From an uncultured Verrucomicrobiota bacterium (lineage in GTDB: Bacteria > Verrucomicrobiota > Verrucomicrobiia > Opitutales > Seribacteraceae): a stretch of DNA of 54,925 nucleotides. This document shows, piece after piece, positions 9,017-17,550 of the stretch (position 1 is the first letter of the stretch; every line of letters starts with the position of its first letter). Made by a program: the position numbers and the translations under genes. The notes under the pieces were generated by a model. That model worked only from the letters and a program-made list of their open reading frames with translations. It searched no databases and was not told the DNA's origin. The DNA is taken from assembly GCA_902569115.1 (NCBI GenBank), contig CACFTI010000014.1, forward strand, positions 1 through 54,925, given 5' to 3'.

Positions 9017-9480
9017 TTGAAGTAATTGGAGTCTTATGCCTTTGCTATCTACTCATCGGACTGGAGGCAATTGTACCAGGTGGTGTTTTGGGAGTTCTTG
9101 GGTTCCTGGGTTTATTTTTTGCTGCCTACCTTGCTCAAGTTGAATTTGGTGGCTGGTTTGCTCCTTCTCTCACTTTCCTACTGGGAGGGCTTGGTGCATT
9201 GATTTTAGTTTTTATGGAGTTTAAATGGCTGTCCAAAAGCCCGTTGGGAAAGCGACTATTTATGGACAGAGCAATCGAAGGCGGAAGCAATAAGGAAGTA
9301 GCTACTTCTGAAGTATTGGGAAAAACTGGAAAAACTCTTACCGACCTGCATCCTGAAGGGCGAATCCAGGTTGACGAGGAAATATTTGATGCAGTATCTG
9401 AGGACGGATTGATTCAAAAGGGAATATCTGTGAAAGTTATTTCCATTGAAAACTTTTGTCTGAGAGTTCGGATCGATTGA
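9013..9480 (+). CDS. Short NfeD protein (membrane + OB fold)
   Basis: This 155-residue protein lacks the protease domain. Two or three hydrophobic segments fill about residues 1-75 (GVLGVLGFLGLFFAAYLAQ, LTFLLGGLGALILVF). A soluble OB-type domain follows at about 95-155, with GKTGKTLTDLHPEGRIQVDEE, the pattern shared with the C-terminus of the gene upstream. Its start overlaps the upstream stop (ATGA), so the two are translationally coupled. Short NfeD proteins accompany flotillins and are thought to bind them in membrane microdomains. Confidence 0.88.
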   Translation: MIEVIGVLCLCYLLIGLEAIVPGGVLGVLGFLGLFFAAYLAQVEFGGWFAPSLTFLLGGLGALILVFMEFKWLSKSPLGKRLFMDRAIEGGSNKEVATSEVLGKTGKTLTDLHPEGRIQVDEEIFDAVSEDGLIQKGISVKVISIENFCLRVRID

Positions 9481-9530
9481 TTTTGCATGGACTGAATTAG
9501 TGTCTATAAATACGGATAAATTACTTAATT

Positions 9531-10523
9531 ATGATTGAATGGATTATTATTGGATTGTTGGCCGTCATCGGATTGGTCGTATCACTTGTTATCATCTCGT
9601 TTTTCAACACCTGGTTGAAAGCATTCTTAGCGAAAGCAACCGTTGGGTTTACCACTTTGCTAGCAATGAGACTGAGAGGGGTTCCTGTAGGTATGATCGT
9701 AGATGCAAGAATCACGGCGGTTAAGGCTGGCATCCCATTAGAAACCGACCAACTTGAGGCTCATTATCTGGCGGAGGGTAATGTTGTTCAAACTGTTCAG
9801 GCTTTGATTGCAGCCTCCAAAGCGAATATTGAATTAGCATGGGACCGTGCATGTGCGATAGATTTGGCAACTCGTGGAACTAGCAAATCAGTCTTAGAGG
9901 CGGTGAGAACATCGATTAATCCAAAAGTGATTGATTGTATGATTGAGGGGCGGGAAACGATCGATGGTGTGGCCAAAGATGGTATTCAGGTAAAAGTACG
10001 AGTACGGGTAACTGTAAGGAGTAATCTGGATCGATATGTTGGAAGTGCTCAGGAGGAAACTGTGATTGCCAGAGTTGGGGAAAGTATCGTCTCCACCATT
10101 GGGTCTTCAGAGAATTATAAAGCCGTCCTTGAAAACCCCAATTCGATCACGGAAAAGGTATTAGATCGTGGCTTGGATCAGGGAACTGCATTTGAAATTC
10201 TTTCTATTGATATTGCCGATGTTGATTTGGGTGAAAACAGAGGAGCAGCTTTACGATCATCGCAGGCTGCTGCTGATAAAGAAGTTGCCCAGGCGCAGGC
10301 AGAAATTAGAAGAGCAGCAGCCGTAGCCCTAGAGCAGGAAAATGTGGCAAAGGTACAGGAGATGCAAGCCAAGCTAGTAGAAGCTGAGGCACAGATACCC
10401 CTTGCCATGGCAGAGGCTTTCAAGAGTGGAAACCTTGGAGTTATGGACTATTACAAGTTGCGTAATGTGGAGGCTGATACTGAGATGAGGGACAGCATCT
10501 CGAAAGGATCAGATCAAGATTAA
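9531..10523 (+). CDS. floA: Flotillin-like protein FloA
   Basis: This 330-residue protein follows FloA closely from end to end. It has an N-terminal membrane anchor (about 2-27), a segment ending [21 protein letters not shown], and INPKVID. Next come [51 protein letters not shown], a coiled-coil rich in Ala/Gln/Glu (about 240-295) and the closing GVMDYYKL. FloA scaffolds functional membrane microdomains. It lies downstream of the two nfeD genes, and a small unknown gene follows after 17 bp. Confidence 0.95.
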   Translation: MIEWIIIGLLAVIGLVVSLVIISFFNTWLKAFLAKATVGFTTLLAMRLRGVPVGMIVDARITAVKAGIPLETDQLEAHYLAEGNVVQTVQALIAASKANIELAWDRACAIDLATRGTSKSVLEAVRTSINPKVIDCMIEGRETIDGVAKDGIQVKVRVRVTVRSNLDRYVGSAQEETVIARVGESIVSTIGSSENYKAVLENPNSITEKVLDRGLDQGTAFEILSIDIADVDLGENRGAALRSSQAAADKEVAQAQAEIRRAAAVALEQENVAKVQEMQAKLVEAEAQIPLAMAEAFKSGNLGVMDYYKLRNVEADTEMRDSISKGSDQD

Positions 10524-10540
10524 GTTAATTTGTCTGATTT

Positions 10541-11023
10541 ATGCCTGACTTACCTCTAGATACCCTTTTTATAGTCGGACTGCTTATCGCATCCTTTGTT
10601 GGAAAGTTTTTCCAAAAAAAATCAGCTGATGAATCTCCTTCTAATAATAAACCCATTGGTTCATCGGAAAATAAAGAAAAGACTCCGACCCTACGAGATG
10701 TGCTCAGGGAAGCTTGGGATAAGGCAAACCAACCTGAAGTTCTAGAACCTGAATTCACAGAATCGGCTCCTCCACCCTTACCTTTTGAGTATGAAGAGGA
10801 AGGCATTAACGAAGATGAAGAAATTCGATCCGAGAAGATAGTTCCAGAAGTTATTTCGCAAATGGAGAATAAAGTCCAATTAGGCTTTTCTACCGCTAAT
10901 AATCGTATTCAGGGTAGGCATAATTGGATAAAAAAGGAGCTTTTTTCGAACCGTAATTCTCTTAAGCGAGCTTTCCTTTTAAAAGAGATACTCGACAAGC
11001 CCAAATCTCTCAGACTGTTCTAG
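10541..11023 (+). CDS. Unknown membrane-anchored protein of the floA operon
   Basis: The 160-residue product has one N-terminal hydrophobic segment (LDTLFIVGLLIASFVGKFF, about 5-23) and a long charged, probably disordered middle with an acidic run (EYEEEGINEDEE). The C-terminus is compact (about 120-160, with SLKRAFLLKEILDKPKSLR). That tail resembles the closing motif of small hypothetical proteins I associate with flotillin operons in planctomycetes and verrucomicrobia. Position 17 bp after floA suggests co-transcription and a job in the same membrane assembly, possibly tethering. No function can be assigned. Confidence 0.7.
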   Translation: MPDLPLDTLFIVGLLIASFVGKFFQKKSADESPSNNKPIGSSENKEKTPTLRDVLREAWDKANQPEVLEPEFTESAPPPLPFEYEEEGINEDEEIRSEKIVPEVISQMENKVQLGFSTANNRIQGRHNWIKKELFSNRNSLKRAFLLKEILDKPKSLRLF

Positions 11024-11025
11024 AT

Positions 11026-11226
11026 TCAGGTTTCCTTCGCTTTTTCTCCAGCATTAGAGTTAGGAAAAGTTTTTTTAGCAGATATGCTAAGCATGAGCTC
11101 TTTTTGCATGCACTTATTATTCCATTTGCATGTGTTCGGAAATTGACATTTTTCCTTGGGACAATCTTCAATCGAATCCTTCTTTTTCAAATTTTTTTTC
11201 ACTCGTGTTATTACTTGCCTTGTCAC
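11026..11226 (-). CDS. Small Cys-motif protein, hypothetical
   Basis: A 66-residue frame starting at GTG fills the gap between two plus-strand genes. It is lysine-rich, with four cysteines in the pattern C-x4-C-x5-C-x5-C (CPKEKCQFPNTCKWNNKC), which could bind a metal ion. There is no in-frame ATG near the start, and its 3' end is 2 bp from the floA-operon stop. The ordered cysteines make a real gene plausible, but length and start leave doubt. Confidence 0.4.
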   Translation of the reverse strand: MTRQVITRVKKNLKKKDSIEDCPKEKCQFPNTCKWNNKCMQKELMLSISAKKTFPNSNAGEKAKET

Positions 11227-11244
11227 TAAATAGAGTTTTTGGCA

Positions 11245-11604
11245 ATGCTGAAGCCTTCATCCAACAGATCCTTAGTAAGCAATGATGACCGAGTCAGGTA
11301 TGTCGATGGTACCACATGTTTGACTGTCTGGTATGATGAACAAAAAGAAATAATTGCTTTTGAAGTGATCTTTGGTTTGGTCGTGGACGAGTGGGCATTT
11401 CTTTATCACCGAAAAGGAACGACAAGATATTGTAAGGTTGATAATGGTGATAATCGTATTGGACGACCCCAAAAACAGATCATGTCAGGTGTTTATAATC
11501 TACCGATTTCCAAAATTGAGGAGTTTTCTCAATTTGATGGAGATGTGCTTTTGGAGGAAAAGAATTTTGTCTTGAACATAATGAAAGAAAGTGGCGTCCA
11601 ATAG
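11245..11604 (+). CDS. Hypothetical protein
   Basis: A 119-residue protein from the ATG at 11245; a TTG two codons earlier is also in frame. It is soluble, with alternating hydrophobic strands (TCLTVWYDEQKEIIAFEVIFG) suggesting a small beta-rich fold and a C-terminal helix. Two cysteines are present with no metal motif. I do not recognise the family. It is transcribed towards the secreted DUF6807 gene 47 bp downstream. Confidence 0.6.
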   Translation: MLKPSSNRSLVSNDDRVRYVDGTTCLTVWYDEQKEIIAFEVIFGLVVDEWAFLYHRKGTTRYCKVDNGDNRIGRPQKQIMSGVYNLPISKIEEFSQFDGDVLLEEKNFVLNIMKESGVQ

Positions 11605-11651
11605 CTTGTTGACCAATCAAAATTGTCATTTACTACCCTTTCCCTATCATT

Positions 11652-12605
11652 ATGGTTTTTAAGTTCTTAAATTTGTATTTTTTTGGCGTTCTTTTTTTAA
11701 GTTTTGCTATCACTGTAGATGCTTCTGAAATCAGTATCGTCAGGGAGAATGGAAAGCTAATTATCAAAGCCGGAGATGATCTTTTCACTCAATATATTTA
11801 CGAAGATGAAAAGCGTGCAAAGCCGATTTTATACCCTGTACTCGGTCCTTTCCAAAAACCAATGACTCGAAAATTTCCACTCAGTGAGAAGGGCGACGGA
11901 GAAGAACCAGATCATCCTCACCATACTTCCCTCTGGTATACCCACGGAGATGTAAATGGTGTTGATTTTTGGGCGGTTGGAGAGAATAAGGGTAAAATTA
12001 TCCATCAAGAATTCCTCAATTTGGAGGGAAATACTTTTACTTCCTCAAATTTCTGGAAGGATGGGCAGGGAAAAACAATATGTCAGGACGAGCGAACTTT
12101 TCATTTTTATGAATTTACTAAAAACGAACGAGCTATTGATATTAGAATTACCCTGATGGCCACCGTTGAGGATCTCGTTTTGGGTGATACAAAAGAGGGT
12201 AGCATGGGAATTAGGATGACTCCTGAGTTTCGTCTACGAGGAAAGGTGGCTCGCGGTTCATGCCTGAATAGTGACGGGGTTGTTGGAAAGGCAATTTGGG
12301 GAAAACGGGCCTCATGGGTTTCTTACTGGGCTATGTTCGATAATAAGGATTTCGCCATTTCGATATTTGATCATCCATCCAATCCTCGACATCCAACTTG
12401 GTGGCATGCCAGGGATTACGGTTTGGTTGCAGCCAACCCTTTTGGTCAGCATGATTTTGAAGGGAAACCCGAGGGTATTGGTAAGATGGAGCTTAAATTA
12501 GGAGAAAGCGTTACTTTTTTTTATCGTTTTTTGTTCCATATGGGAAATCCCACCAAATCCGAGGTTTCCAAGAAATATATAGAATGGTCGAAAAGAAAAA
12601 CCTGA
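11652..12605 (+). CDS. Secreted DUF6807 (PmoA-like) family protein
   Basis: The 317-residue protein begins with a signal peptide (FGVLFLSFAITVDAS, cleavage near residue 25). The body matches the DUF6807 family, historically misnamed methane oxygenase PmoA. Marks are FQKPMTRKFPLSE, the His-rich PDHPHHTSLWYTHGDVNGVDFWA (given in two overlapping parts: PDHPHHTSLW and HGDVNGVDFW), and the late HPTWWHARDYGLVAANPFG. Such proteins are frequent in polysaccharide-degrading Bacteroidetes, Planctomycetes and Verrucomicrobia and resemble beta-sandwich carbohydrate-active folds. No reaction is proven. It converges with the TolC-like gene with only 3 bp between stops. Confidence 0.8.
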   Translation: MVFKFLNLYFFGVLFLSFAITVDASEISIVRENGKLIIKAGDDLFTQYIYEDEKRAKPILYPVLGPFQKPMTRKFPLSEKGDGEEPDHPHHTSLWYTHGDVNGVDFWAVGENKGKIIHQEFLNLEGNTFTSSNFWKDGQGKTICQDERTFHFYEFTKNERAIDIRITLMATVEDLVLGDTKEGSMGIRMTPEFRLRGKVARGSCLNSDGVVGKAIWGKRASWVSYWAMFDNKDFAISIFDHPSNPRHPTWWHARDYGLVAANPFGQHDFEGKPEGIGKMELKLGESVTFFYRFLFHMGNPTKSEVSKKYIEWSKRKT

Positions 12606-12608
12606 CTC

Positions 12609-13979
12609 TCATTCCTCCCATCGTAGTCCTAGTGATTTGGATAGATTGAGTGCGAATTGAAATACCTGTAATCTTGTCGATAGTTCATCTCTTTGGATAC
12701 TGAGGTATTGTCTTTCATCTTCTAATAACTCAAGCTGCGAGATTAAACCGACTTGCAGTTGTTCAAGTGTAGTTGCGTAGACCTTTGCAATCTCTTTTGA
12801 AGCGTTGCTTGCAATAGCGTGCTCATTTTGGCTCATAATGAAAGATTTGGTAGCCAATTCAATTTCCTCGATAGCTAAATTAATAGACGCATTCCATTCA
12901 TCTTTATAAAGCTCTGCTTGTGAAAAAGCTGCTTTGCGGGCGATTTTTTTCTTGGGACTCCAAATGGGAAGATTGAGAACTGGTCCAAAGGATGCCTTCC
13001 ATTGCTTAAAGGGAGTGGATAAATCTGAACTCATAGAGATGCCAGATGCCCGGAATGACAGGGAGGGATAAAGGTCGTATTGAGAGCTTTTTTTCAGAAG
13101 AAGACTTTCTTTCAGTTTTGCCTCTTTTACTTTGAGATGTGGCAAGTTTTTCAAAGCACGGGTTGGGAATATCTCAGGTAAAGAAGGAATCTCCATATCG
13201 GAGAGTTTTATTATTTCAGGAAGCTCGGCTTGGAGGGGGTTGCCAAGCAATGAGCAAAGCCGAATCTTAGCGGTTTCAAATAGTCTAAAGACTTTCGATT
13301 GTTCCAGCTTTATTTGTTCAAGGGCAATCTTTTGCCTGACGTAAGTTGTGTTATTATCCAAACCTGCCTGAACCCGTTGCCCGTAGAATACCAAACTTTT
13401 TTTCTGACTGGCTGTGGCTTCTTCCAAAATCTGCATTTCTTCTTTCAGGGCACAGATTAAAAGCCAAGAGCGGGCTATTTCGTGGATGAAAGTTAACTTT
13501 GAGGCTTCCTTGAGATATTCAGCTTCCTGGATATGTAAAATAGAGGATTTCTTTAGCAGTTTCCATTTTCCCCAGAGATCTATTTCCCAATCAAACAAGG
13601 CACCGGTTTGCCAATTAGGAATTGATTGCTCTACAAAACCTGATTCTCTCGTATTTTCTTTGCCCTCCTTGAACCCTAGTTGTGCATTCAGCTTCGGTTC
13701 TGAATCTGCAGTGGGCAAACCCGATTTGACTCTGACAAGTTCTACTTTAGCAAGCTGCACCTTCCAGTCGGGGTTCTTCAGAAGAGCTCTGCTTACTAGA
13801 GAATCTAGTCCATTAATTTTGATTATTGATTGAAAGAAGGGAACATTAGACGCGTTCGATTCACCTGAAAGAGAGAAGTGATGATCTGGGGGCGTATGAC
13901 TTTCTGTCGTGGTGATATCAATATGTTTTGACTTACACCCCCAAAATAAAAAAAGTAAAAATAAATAAAATTTAGGCAT
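12609..13979 (-). CDS. TolC-family outer-membrane efflux lipoprotein
   Basis: This 456-residue protein has a lipoprotein signal (LFLFWGC, lipid-carrying Cys15) and two repeats of the long helical outer-membrane efflux domain. Recognisable family segments are LVSRALLKNPDWKV, the APLFDWEIDLWGK-type segment (GALFDWEIDLWGKW), LPHLKVKEA and DLYPSLSF. NodT-like TolC proteins with lipid anchors form the outer-membrane duct of tripartite pumps. It is the last gene of the minus-strand cluster, 18 bp after the Cys-rich lipoprotein gene, so it should serve the pump encoded upstream. Confidence 0.88.
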   Translation of the reverse strand: MPKFYLFLLFLFWGCKSKHIDITTTESHTPPDHHFSLSGESNASNVPFFQSIIKINGLDSLVSRALLKNPDWKVQLAKVELVRVKSGLPTADSEPKLNAQLGFKEGKENTRESGFVEQSIPNWQTGALFDWEIDLWGKWKLLKKSSILHIQEAEYLKEASKLTFIHEIARSWLLICALKEEMQILEEATASQKKSLVFYGQRVQAGLDNNTTYVRQKIALEQIKLEQSKVFRLFETAKIRLCSLLGNPLQAELPEIIKLSDMEIPSLPEIFPTRALKNLPHLKVKEAKLKESLLLKKSSQYDLYPSLSFRASGISMSSDLSTPFKQWKASFGPVLNLPIWSPKKKIARKAAFSQAELYKDEWNASINLAIEEIELATKSFIMSQNEHAIASNASKEIAKVYATTLEQLQVGLISQLELLEDERQYLSIQRDELSTRLQVFQFALNLSKSLGLRWEE

Positions 13980-13997
13980 ACTTCTCTTAAAAATAAA

Positions 13998-14531
13998 TTA
14001 ATTTAGAAGCTGTATTTGCTCAGCGTTAAGAATAAATGATTGAGCAGTTGATTTGTTACTTATACGACCTTTAACCTTTACTTTTTTCCCTGCTTCAATA
14101 CCCCCTACTCCTTCAAGTGTCCCGTCGATTATTGTTCCGTTATGATCGATAACTTGAACTGACATTGTCGAACGCACAATGTTTCTACGGTCTTCACAGC
14201 ATGCGTCCCATGGTGTTGGGCAACTATCACCTGAAATTTCATCGCAAGTTTCCAGGGAGTCATCACCAAGGACGAATACTGCTCGATTAGCAGTGAAAGG
14301 ATTTTTCATTCCTCCAATGAAGCCCTCCACAACTAGTATCTTATCGGTGTAGTTTGTATCTTTTGCACCGTTGACCCCTAAAGAAGCACCAATGTCTTTC
14401 CTGACGATAAAATTATTTGGTAATACAGCCTTTTTAAAATTGGGTTCAGAATCTGAATTATTTGAACAGCCTGAAAAATATATCAAGCTTGAGAAAATGA
14501 GGAGGTAGAGATTGTTAGGGAAATTTTTCAT
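13998..14531 (-). CDS. Cys-rich periplasmic lipoprotein of unknown function
   Basis: A lipoprotein of about 177 residues. The frame is open to 14600, but those codons overlap the permease gene, and the signal peptide with lipobox YFSGC (Cys22) begins at the ATG at 14531. After the anchor there is a domain with closely spaced cysteines around residues 93-112 (CDEISGD, then SCPTPWDACCEDRR). A short beta-rich C-terminal part follows (VQVIDHNGTIIDG, KVKVKGRIS), OB-like in rhythm. I recall similar CPTPWDxCC proteins in planctomycetes, but no assigned function. Its place between the permeases and the TolC gene suggests it binds the pump substrate, perhaps a metal ion. Confidence 0.75.
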   Translation of the reverse strand: MKNFPNNLYLLIFSSLIYFSGCSNNSDSEPNFKKAVLPNNFIVRKDIGASLGVNGAKDTNYTDKILVVEGFIGGMKNPFTANRAVFVLGDDSLETCDEISGDSCPTPWDACCEDRRNIVRSTMSVQVIDHNGTIIDGTLEGVGGIEAGKKVKVKGRISNKSTAQSFILNAEQIQLLN

Positions 14532-14551
14532 TGGTTTTATAAAAATATGGT

Positions 14552-15703
14552 TTAAGAAGATCGGAGAGTTTCTGGTAAATCGGGTCGTAAGCATTTCCAA
14601 GACGGAGGGAGAACTCCTACCATTCCCAGAAGAGTGCCTGCTGCTACTCCTGAAAGAATTATGGTTTGATCGAAGCTGAGCGTGAAAACTCCTATCGAAA
14701 AAGGAAATGAAAGACCTTCAAGAAATAGAACACTAAGAAAAATAGAAAGTGTAGCGGCAATGAAACCGGTAAACATAGCCTCTTGCGATAAACTAAAAAA
14801 TATAGAAAACCTTGAAAATCCTATAGCCTGAAGAGCACCAAACTCTTTAATTCTTGCTGAAAAAGTTGCAAAGAGAGTATTCAAGCCACCCATAAATGCT
14901 CCAATTGAAATCAGAATAGCTGAAATCCAGGCCATCCATCGAATCGGGGCATAAAAAGAGGAAATTTTTGCGTAGTAGGTAGACTCTTTAAGTGCCACTA
15001 ATTCCAGATCAAGTCGTGTCTTGGCAAAGACTTCAGCATCCGCAAATGAATTATCATTTGCCGCTGAAAGTACCACGCAGGATAGGGTGTCTCGCTGAAT
15101 ATAGGTCATTAGGTCTAAAAGTGGTATCCATATTTCAGCTTCCATTACCGTGCCTCTTGCATCGAAGACACCTACAATTCTTAGTTTTTCTTTATTGAAC
15201 TCCAGAAATTCTCCAATCATCAAATCCTTGGCATCTAAACCAAGCTTATGGTGTGCAAGCCGACCGACCATAACCTCTCCTGATTGGGGAAATTTTCCTT
15301 CGAGTAACCGGATTTTTCTATGTACCCACAAAGCTTGATGTTGAACTCCCCTTAAAAGAGCTTGAGCCTGTTGATTTTTCTTCGTTTGCACCATCCCATT
15401 ATAATGAACTTCAGGAGAAATTGCAGATTGGTTCATCACTTGTCTAATCCCCTTTAGACTGGCATTTACGATCTCATCGGTCCCGAAGGCAATTTCGCTG
15501 CGTTCGATGCTTTCTTCACTACCAGCCCCTAGGAAAATAATATTTCGTTCGCTCCCCGAATTGGTAAGTGTGCTTTGCATGGCTTGGTTAATCGCAAAGG
15601 CAACCATTATCAAAAGAACAACTAGGCAACTTCCCCCAACCAACTGGAGAGTTTGAGTAGGTCTCCTGAAGACATTTCGAATTGTGTAGGCAAGCGGAAT
15701 CAT
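14552..15703 (-). CDS. ABC transporter permease, MacB/FtsX type (second subunit)
   Basis: The 383-residue protein has one N-terminal membrane helix (LVGGSCLVVLLIMVAFAINQ), a large periplasmic domain (about 45-245), and three C-terminal helices (about 255-375; AWISAILISIGAFMGGLNTLFA onwards). It contains the FtsX-domain EFGALQAIGFSRFSIFF coupling segment. This is the type VII (mechanotransmission) layout of MacB-like pumps, which do not carry substrate through the membrane but drive periplasmic extrusion. It lies 3 bp after the other permease gene; the two probably form a heterodimer. Confidence 0.88.
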   Translation of the reverse strand: MIPLAYTIRNVFRRPTQTLQLVGGSCLVVLLIMVAFAINQAMQSTLTNSGSERNIIFLGAGSEESIERSEIAFGTDEIVNASLKGIRQVMNQSAISPEVHYNGMVQTKKNQQAQALLRGVQHQALWVHRKIRLLEGKFPQSGEVMVGRLAHHKLGLDAKDLMIGEFLEFNKEKLRIVGVFDARGTVMEAEIWIPLLDLMTYIQRDTLSCVVLSAANDNSFADAEVFAKTRLDLELVALKESTYYAKISSFYAPIRWMAWISAILISIGAFMGGLNTLFATFSARIKEFGALQAIGFSRFSIFFSLSQEAMFTGFIAATLSIFLSVLFLEGLSFPFSIGVFTLSFDQTIILSGVAAGTLLGMVGVLPPSWKCLRPDLPETLRSS

Positions 15704-15706
15704 AGG

Positions 15707-16858
15707 CTATGTAGCTCTTAAATTTTCGGCGATGGAATGACTGCTTGCTTGCCAAGCCGGGTAGGCACCTGCGATTACACCTAATGTCCATGAAAGGCCA
15801 AAGCCTATTAACCAAACTGAATGGGTTGGAATAAAGGCCAGGGCCAATCCTTCGTTTCCTATGGTTATACTTTGTAGATGAAGAAAAATCGTAGCAGCGG
15901 AAACGCCAAACACTCCACCTAAAGTTGAAAGAATTACAGCTTCTGCCACAATTAGCCATGCAATAGCTCCCTGTGAGTACCCCAGAGTTTTCAAAACAGC
16001 GTGTTCTGAAATTTTACTTCGGACTGCAATGAGAATTGTATTGGCGATTAATCCGATCACTGCAAGTACCGAGGCGATCCCGATCCATCTTGAGAAAGTA
16101 ATTAATTCGATTAGTTCTTTAGCCGTACTGGCAAAAAAAGCTTTTTCTGGGCTTGTATTGGTAGGTTCCGGTTCGTTTTTGAATCTTAGATCGATCTGCT
16201 TGGCTACGGAATCCAGAGCCGAAGAATCTTTTACTTTAACGATAAATTGAGTAACAACTCCAAGTCCAATTCTTGATGTTTGTTGAAGAAAAGGAAGATG
16301 AACATAAGCAACATTTTCATCCTGAGAAGATTCAGAGGAACGGATAATTCCGGCCACTGTTACGGTAACCCCGGCAGCATCGAAGCTATCCCCAATCTTT
16401 AATCGGCGCCTTTGAGCCAGATTAGCACCAATGAGAGCTCCGTCTGAACGTTCTAACCACTTGGAAAGGGATCCATGCAAGAAATGCATCTTTTCAGATA
16501 GGGCACCAACCTTGGATGAAGGGATTCCGCGAAAAACTACTACATCTAAACTAGTTCCACAATTATTAACTAAAATTTGAACTGGAATGACCTCAGTAAC
16601 CCCATCCATTCTCTTAATTTCACTTTCATAATATTCGGGGAGTCTGCTTGTGGATGGACAAAAACGGTTTTCACGAAAAACAATCAGAGTGGTATCATTG
16701 GCTGTAGATTGAGTCGCACTCCTCAGCGAGCTTTGCATTGTTTCGATGGTTGTAAAAAGAAACATCCCGGTTGCCACACCGATTGTAGTAAGAACCGAAC
16801 GAGTACGATTTCTATAGGCGTATTTGGCCGCAACTACAATGAGGTTGAAGGATTTCAT
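15707..16858 (-). CDS. ABC transporter permease, MacB/FtsX type (first subunit)
   Basis: A 383-residue permease, equal in length to its neighbour. The N-terminal segment (AAKYAYRNRTRSVLTTIGVATG) is the typical MacB start, followed by a periplasmic domain. Three C-terminal helices follow (IGIASVLAVIGLIANTILIAV onwards), with the coupling segment EHAVLKTLGYSQGAI. The start codon overlaps the stop of the ATPase gene by 4 bp, which indicates translational coupling. Confidence 0.9.
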   Translation of the reverse strand: MKSFNLIVVAAKYAYRNRTRSVLTTIGVATGMFLFTTIETMQSSLRSATQSTANDTTLIVFRENRFCPSTSRLPEYYESEIKRMDGVTEVIPVQILVNNCGTSLDVVVFRGIPSSKVGALSEKMHFLHGSLSKWLERSDGALIGANLAQRRRLKIGDSFDAAGVTVTVAGIIRSSESSQDENVAYVHLPFLQQTSRIGLGVVTQFIVKVKDSSALDSVAKQIDLRFKNEPEPTNTSPEKAFFASTAKELIELITFSRWIGIASVLAVIGLIANTILIAVRSKISEHAVLKTLGYSQGAIAWLIVAEAVILSTLGGVFGVSAATIFLHLQSITIGNEGLALAFIPTHSVWLIGFGLSWTLGVIAGAYPAWQASSHSIAENLRAT

Positions 16859-17550
16859 ATTTTGATTTCTGATCGAATAATTAATTTACCTTTTTCGAGT
16901 TCAAGGCATCGGGTAGCTCGACGGGCGGCTTTGGGGTCATGAGTTACCATGACAATAGTTTTCTTTTGATAGGTAGAAAGACCTTCTAGTAGATCGAGGA
17001 TTTCATCGGCGGACTCTCTGTCCAAATCCCCAGTGGGTTCATCCGCCACAATTAAGGAGGGTTCCGAAACTAATGCACGGGCAATGGCAACTCGTTGCTC
17101 CTGGCCTCCGGAAAGTTCGTTCGGGAAGTGGTCCAATCTATCAGATAGGCCGACTTGTTCTAAAGCAGCCTCTACCCGCCCTCTTCTTTCTTTTTTGCTG
17201 ATATCATGGAGTAGCAAAGGAAGTTCAACATTTTCGAAAGCAGTCAGAACAGGCATCAAGTGATATAGTTGAAAGATATAACCTACATGTTTACTTCTCC
17301 ATGTTGTTAGCTGTTCACGGCTCATATTATGGAGGGAGTAAGATCCTATGTCCAAAGTCCCCTCGCTAGGAGAATCTATGCCGGCAATTAAATTTAGAAG
17401 CGTGGTTTTACCACTACCTGATGGTCCCATTAGGGAAATGAATTCAGCGGACGCCACTTTAAAGCTGAGTTGCCGTACTGGAAAAATCTCCAGCTGTCCT
17501 TTCTGAAACTTTTTGGATAGTCCAACTGCTTGAATAAAAGGATTCTTCAT
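16855..17550 (-). CDS. ABC transporter ATPase, MacB/LolD type
   Basis: A stand-alone nucleotide-binding subunit of 231 residues. Walker A is GPSGSGKTT (about 42-50), the Q-loop lies in [21 protein letters not shown], the signature is [15 protein letters not shown], Walker B is [12 protein letters not shown], and the switch His is in VMVTHDP. The family's common LSGGQQQR is here LSGGQEQR, a common variant. It overlaps the genes on both sides by 4 bp (ATGA), so adaptor, ATPase and permease are made in fixed proportion. It energises the two FtsX-type permeases downstream. Confidence 0.93.
   Translation of the reverse strand: MKNPFIQAVGLSKKFQKGQLEIFPVRQLSFKVASAEFISLMGPSGSGKTTLLNLIAGIDSPSEGTLDIGSYSLHNMSREQLTTWRSKHVGYIFQLYHLMPVLTAFENVELPLLLHDISKKERRGRVEAALEQVGLSDRLDHFPNELSGGQEQRVAIARALVSEPSLIVADEPTGDLDRESADEILDLLEGLSTYQKKTIVMVTHDPKAARRATRCLELEKGKLIIRSEIKI

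Noticed and set aside
14532-14600. Extended start of the Cys-rich lipoprotein
   Set aside because: It would overlap the permease gene and put residues before a clean lipoprotein signal peptide that begins at 14531.
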